A program made the translations under genes and the position numbers. Below the pieces are notes generated by a model. That model worked only from the letters and a program-made list of their open reading frames with translations. It had not been told where the DNA came from and did no database searches. This document shows, in pieces, positions 9,378 to 10,428 of a stretch of DNA of 10,428 nt (positions are counted from its first letter, which is position 1; every line of letters begins with the position of its first letter). This stretch comes from Salpingoeca rosetta (lineage: Eukaryota; Opisthokonta; Choanoflagellata; Craspedida; Salpingoecidae), in assembly GCF_000188695.1 (NCBI RefSeq), contig NW_004754914.1, positions 776,180 to 786,607 on the forward strand. Direction: 5' to 3'.

Positions 9378-9825
9378 ACGTTGTGCATGGCAGTCACGAG
9401 CGAATCAAGAACCGCCCCCCCCCCCTCGGCCGGGCAGGGTACCATGCACTGTCCGTCATCCATACCTCCACTGCATCTTGGACATCATGGCCAATGTCGA
9501 CTTTGGTGACAAAGTGCGTCTTCGGGTCCACGTGCACCTCCAAGTAGAAAGCTGGGTGGGATATGAACAAGGAGCCCTCACTCACTTCGCCAGTGACATC
9601 CATGCCCAGTGACGTGCACACGGCGTCAAGCATGGCCCGCGAAAGCCGCCGCGGCCGAACAACTTTCCAGCCGTGTCGAACATAGGCATGTGTCAGCAAG
9701 CCCAGTGTCTCCTCTCGCTGCTGCTCTTGCTGCTGCGCTGGCTGCTGCACTGGCTCGGGTTCTTGCTGGGAATTGCCAGTGACAGCGGTGGTTGCTGTCG
9801 CAGCATCCTCGCTCCTCACATCCAT
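5884..9825 (-). CDS. MED1: Mediator complex subunit 1 (MED1), ten-exon gene
   Basis: MED1 is a middle-module subunit of Mediator that links DNA-bound activators to RNA polymerase II in the nucleus. Proposed join, minus strand: 9825-9466, 9145-9071, 8935-8578, 8363-8244, 7969-7862, 7553-7453, 6964-6758, 6625-6556, 6396-6301, 6128-5884. This totals 1740 nt and 579 residues; every junction is GT-AG and all phases agree. The product aligns in order with animal MED1 as I recall it: FYLEVHVDPKTHFVTKVDIG (FYVEVQLDP in animals); EGFQGFGSYLRPV (NFDEFSKHLKGLV); LLWYLSPQ (LKYYVSPS); PAQHFLRL (PACFFLKF); LQILRQSVAFCALLKSAV (LNLIRHQVAYNTLIGSCV); and AHLSIPHIL (CMSIPVTM). Residues 1-45 are Gln/Ala-rich. 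Exon 3 adds a Ser/Asn-rich insert. The protein stops about 40 residues past the domain, so it lacks the long disordered C-terminal tail with nuclear-receptor LxxLL boxes found in vertebrate MED1. Identity is strong; some middle exon boundaries (exons 4-6) are less certain. Confidence 0.87.
6301..6396 (-). CDS. MED1: MED1 exon 9
   Basis: Acceptor TTCCTTTTCCACTGCCAG/GG and donor AGCG/gtacgc, phase 1 on both sides. It reads FPKRSVKMTLGTVGSVLTLK then PQDPATNRQPS. SVLTLKPQDPAT corresponds to the FSVSFQHPVND strand of animal MED1. The bracketing splice sites are strong and the phase is forced by exons 8 and 10. Confidence 0.8.
6556..6625 (-). CDS. MED1: MED1 exon 8
   Basis: Acceptor CGCCTCACTGCAG/ATA, donor GCAAG/gtttgc, phase 0 in and 1 out. 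It reads ILRQSVAFCALLKSAV then TPSSLVQ. With the last Leu-Gln of exon 7 it matches LNLIRHQVAYNTLIGSCV of animal MED1 at 18 ungapped positions, the clearest single match in the gene. The donor has T at +3, the weakest of the nine. Confidence 0.83.
6669..6748 (+). repeat. Degenerate CA/CAGA microsatellite in MED1 intron 7
   Basis: Repeats of ACACAG and ACACAA with substitutions fill most of the 132-nt intron. On the transcribed sense strand this is UG/UCUG-rich, abutting the acceptor of exon 8. Confidence 0.9.
6758..6964 (-). CDS. MED1: MED1 exon 7
   Basis: A very strong acceptor (CTGCTGTTCTTGTTCAG/TGC) and donor (CAA/gtgagc), phase 0 on both sides, 69 codons. HAPLLLVD matches the APLYELI region, VGHYFVSIHAD matches QHCYFLNKDA, and GAVVHELPFSSPEQLPPLLQ matches the GTLVSKITFQHPGRVPLIL region of animal MED1. 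It contains LPPLL, but inside a conserved strand-loop, so it is unlikely to be a receptor-binding box. Confidence 0.87.
7249..7377 (+). repeat. Interrupted TG microsatellite in MED1 intron 6
   Basis: About 129 nt of TG with interspersed GGTG, CG and GAATG units. The minus-strand pre-mRNA is CA-rich here, unlike introns 3, 4, 5 and 7. Confidence 0.9.
7453..7553 (-). CDS. MED1: MED1 exon 6
   Basis: Acceptor GATGGTGTGCAG/AC restores the phase left by exon 5 (Q-D-G-S-K). It reads GSKTPFPAQHFLRLTKCVIL then DGIVLAHALSIHD and aligns with PACFFLKFPQPIPVSRAFVQ of animal MED1. The donor GAT/gtggat at 7453 fits the alignment. AACAAT/gtacat at 7405/7404 is also in phase 0 and would add 16 residues. A more pyrimidine-rich acceptor at 7525/7524 breaks phase with exon 5. 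Confidence 0.68.
7689..7705 (-). other. G-rich run in MED1 intron 5
   Basis: The plus strand is homopyrimidine with C-runs of 3, 3 and 6; the sense RNA has GGGGGG, GGG and GGG separated by single A. This could form a G-quadruplex or bind splicing factors. It directly follows the UG tract of the same intron. Confidence 0.5.
7706..7779 (+). repeat. CA microsatellite in MED1 intron 5
   Basis: CA repeats with CAGACA interruptions on both flanks and a pure core of about 18 units. The sense strand of MED1 is UG-rich here. Confidence 0.95.
7862..7969 (-). CDS. MED1: MED1 exon 5
   Basis: Acceptor CTTTGTAG/GTGTGG, donor GCAAG/gtgtgt, phase 1 on both sides. It reads VEKQLPECACVCLVGTRCVA then ADDTWGFACTNLATQ. 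QLP and DDTW align with KLP and DNKW of animal MED1. The acceptor is the first AG after an AG-free run of about 218 nt, which supports the choice. The frame stays open upstream as NNNGDDDDDAF, but no acceptor exists there. Confidence 0.65.
7979..8007 (+). repeat. (TCG)n-(TTG)n triplet run beside MED1 exon 5 acceptor
   Basis: GTCGTCGTCGTCG then CCGTTGTTGTTG on the plus strand, ending about 10 nt before the exon 5 acceptor. On the sense strand it is CAACAACAACGGCGACGACG, an A/C/G-rich run where a polypyrimidine tract would be expected. Confidence 0.85.
8116..8190 (+). repeat. Pure (CA)34 microsatellite in MED1 intron 4
   Basis: Uninterrupted CA from 8116 to 8183 then TACACAC. Sense-strand UG repeat. 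It creates an AG-free zone reaching to the exon 5 acceptor. Confidence 0.97.
8244..8363 (-). CDS. MED1: MED1 exon 4
   Basis: Acceptor CATGTGTGCAG/GG, phase 1 in. It reads TFGPALLWYLSPQQQSILHH, where LLWYLSP matches LKYYVSP of animal MED1. The 3' end is uncertain. GCGT/gtgacc at 8244/8243 (phase 1) keeps GVIHAC, which aligns with the strand before KLP in animals. ACAG/gtcgcc at 8277/8276 is also phase-compatible but leaves a 12-residue gap. Confidence 0.65.
8459..8533 (+). repeat. Interrupted CA microsatellite in MED1 intron 3
   Basis: CA runs broken by ATGA, ATAA and ATGC units. The sense strand is UG-rich, immediately downstream of the exon 3 donor. Confidence 0.9.
8578..8935 (-). CDS. MED1: MED1 exon 3 with low-complexity insert
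   Basis: Acceptor CATCTCTAG/TTT, donor TTTC/gtgcgt, phase 0 in and 1 out. It begins FYDSLRIHITDDGALEEARR, and LYAALTNLRQYV matches MYLALQSLEQDL of animal MED1. An insert of about 50 residues with N3-S6 and NRSKSNN follows, encoded by an AAC/AGC/AGT triplet run near 8698-8731. The domain resumes at LISTGLGLTTTR, equivalent to LHGSVGYLTPR. Confidence 0.78.
8698..8731 (-). repeat. Coding trinucleotide run (Asn3-Ser6) in MED1
   Basis: On the plus strand TTACTACTACTGCTGCTG followed by TTGTTG repeats; on the coding strand AAC, AGC and AGT triplets. It encodes the Asn/Ser insert inside the MED1 domain. It is probably surface-exposed and length-variable. Confidence 0.9.
9071..9145 (-). CDS. MED1: MED1 exon 2
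   Basis: 25 codons, phase 0 on both sides, from TTTTCATTGTTCCAAG/GAA to CAG/gtgtgc. It reads EPLLLFFLANEGFQGFGSYL and continues to LRPVTQ. Joined to exon 1 it aligns without a gap to the animal MED1 stretch that runs from the VKVAHH motif through NFDEFSKHLKGLV. Confidence 0.85.
9292..9372 (+). repeat. Pure (GT)40 microsatellite in MED1 intron 1
   Basis: About 40 uninterrupted GT units, the longest perfect repeat in the window. The sense strand of MED1 is CA here. An 11-C homopolymer (9415-9425) lies between it and the exon 1 donor. Confidence 0.98.
9466..9825 (-). CDS. MED1: MED1 exon 1 (start codon, N terminus)
   Basis: Encodes residues 1-120, from ATG in GCCGATGG. After a Gln/Pro-rich leader come an amphipathic stretch (LSRAMLDAVCTSLGMDV) and the family motif SHPAFYLEVHVDP. 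It ends DVQDAVE at a GAG/gtatgg donor in phase 0. The open frame runs a further 24 codons into the intron and turns Arg/Gly-rich there, where similarity stops. Confidence 0.85.
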
Positions 9826-9910
9826 CGGCGGCAGTTAGTTGGTGGTGGTTGTAGAGGATTACTGAATGGCTTGCATTGAATTTCGGCACTGTAAGCGCAA
9901 GGGCAGCATC
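9826..9910. promoter_or_regulatory. Compact bidirectional promoter region
   Basis: 85 bp separate the MED1 start codon (minus) from the ATG at 9911 (plus); with the upstream ATG at 9866 the gap is only 40 bp. Both transcripts must share control DNA or overlap at their 5' ends. No TATA box is visible. Confidence 0.55.
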
Positions 9911-10084
9911 ATGGCAGACGACCACCAGCATGCACAGCCGCCACCTGGCCAAGATGACGAGCTCGTGGCCGAGGTATCCTCACTGCAGTGCGTGTATGCG
10001 TGTGCATATGTGTATGCTGTGTGTGTATGCTTGTGTGAGTATGCTTGTGTGTGTGTGTGTGTGTGTATGCATGTGTGTGTGCTT

Positions 10085-10122
<38 letters not shown>

Positions 10123-10351
10123 GTGTGTGTGCGCGCGCGCGCACCACCGTGCCTGCCACCACACACGTGGTCGTGTTTCCCAGACCCTGCTTGTTGCATT
10201 GTGTTGCACGCTGCTGAACCTGCTTCCACTGCCGCTTGCTGTCATTGCTTTCACATTCCTGGTTTGTTTTCTGACTCGCTCGCAGCTGGACGTCGTCCTC
10301 AACAAGTCCCTTGCCGCTCATTTGCACCTGCGTGTACTCACACAAAAGTGA
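9911..10351 (+). CDS. Small two-exon protein of unknown function
   Basis: Exon 1 at 9911-9973 begins ATCATGGCAG (A at -3, G at +4) and reads MADDHQHAQPPPGQDDELVA plus E, ending at a GAG/gtatcc donor in phase 0. An in-frame ATG at 9866 could add 15 residues (MACIEFRHCKRKGSI). The intron carries a long TG tract. The best acceptor is TTTTCTGACTCGCTCGCAG/CTG at 10285/10286, with a plausible CTGAC branch point. It gives LDVVLNKSLAAHLHLRVLTQK and a TGA at 10349-10351, a 42-residue protein. An earlier acceptor GTGTTTCCCAG/ACC at 10183/10184 is in the same frame and would add 34 mostly hydrophobic residues. A donor-like CTGC/gtgtac near 10330 could also carry the gene out of the window. I recognise no family. 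The divergent start beside MED1 supports a real gene; the exact product is uncertain. Confidence 0.5.
9988..10140 (+). repeat. TG microsatellite in the intron of the small gene
   Basis: Interrupted TG/TATG/CTTG units, with a purer run at about 10088-10130 and a final GCGCGCGC. Frames through it give Cys-Val or Thr-His repeats that are not protein-coding. Confidence 0.95.
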
Positions 10352-10428
10352 TGTTGTGGCATGAATACCTCTACTTGCTAGAGCGTGTGAATGGTCGGGG
10401 CTATCGACAACTCTCCTACCTCGTGTGC

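Noticed and set aside
29..10168. Apparent excess of CACGTG E-boxes
   Set aside because: At least eight occur, but CA/TG-rich sequence raises the expected number and several fall in coding exons or repeats, so I do not claim regulatory meaning.
1..10428. CRISPR array, transposon, tRNA or rRNA gene
   Set aside because: The repeats are simple dinucleotide or trinucleotide runs without spacers; I found no terminal inverted repeats, transposase or reverse transcriptase motifs, and no tRNA B-box or rRNA-like sequence.

Overview
This is eukaryotic nuclear DNA. The evidence is spliced genes with GT-AG introns, AC-rich mRNA leaders, homopolymeric Gln/Ser/Asn tracts in proteins, abundant CA/TG microsatellites, and no bacterial operon or Shine-Dalgarno structure. 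Moderate-to-high GC, short introns (about 130-490 nt) and a Mediator subunit close enough to align to animal MED1 suggest a compact-genome unicellular relative of animals, such as a choanoflagellate. The lineage is an inference from gene style; no sequence match was run.

Layout. Positions 1-2930 hold no gene I can support: a CA-rich left edge with one weak candidate exon (245-353), then compositionally skewed DNA that probably contains the promoter and leader of the next gene. A plus-strand gene at 3224-4621, possibly with a small upstream exon at 2931-2983, encodes a 465-residue Ser/Gln-rich protein. It ends in a basic stretch and a clear leucine zipper, so it is probably a divergent bZIP-like transcription factor. 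Positions 4622-5883 are a convergent intergenic region with the two 3' UTRs.

The main result is on the minus strand. Ten exons between 9825 and 5884 splice in consistent phase into one 579-residue protein that follows the MED1 domain of Mediator subunit 1 from its N-terminal strand motif to the end of the domain. No single open frame shows this. Six of its nine introns carry CA or TG tracts, in both orientations. A small plus-strand gene of unknown function starts 85 bp from the MED1 start codon, divergently. It has an intron filled with TG repeats and two candidate acceptors in the same frame that would add or remove a hydrophobic segment.

How the parts relate: the two recognisable products are both nuclear RNA polymerase II transcription proteins, one a probable DNA-binding activator and the other a Mediator subunit that receives activator signals. 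Any direct functional link is unproven.
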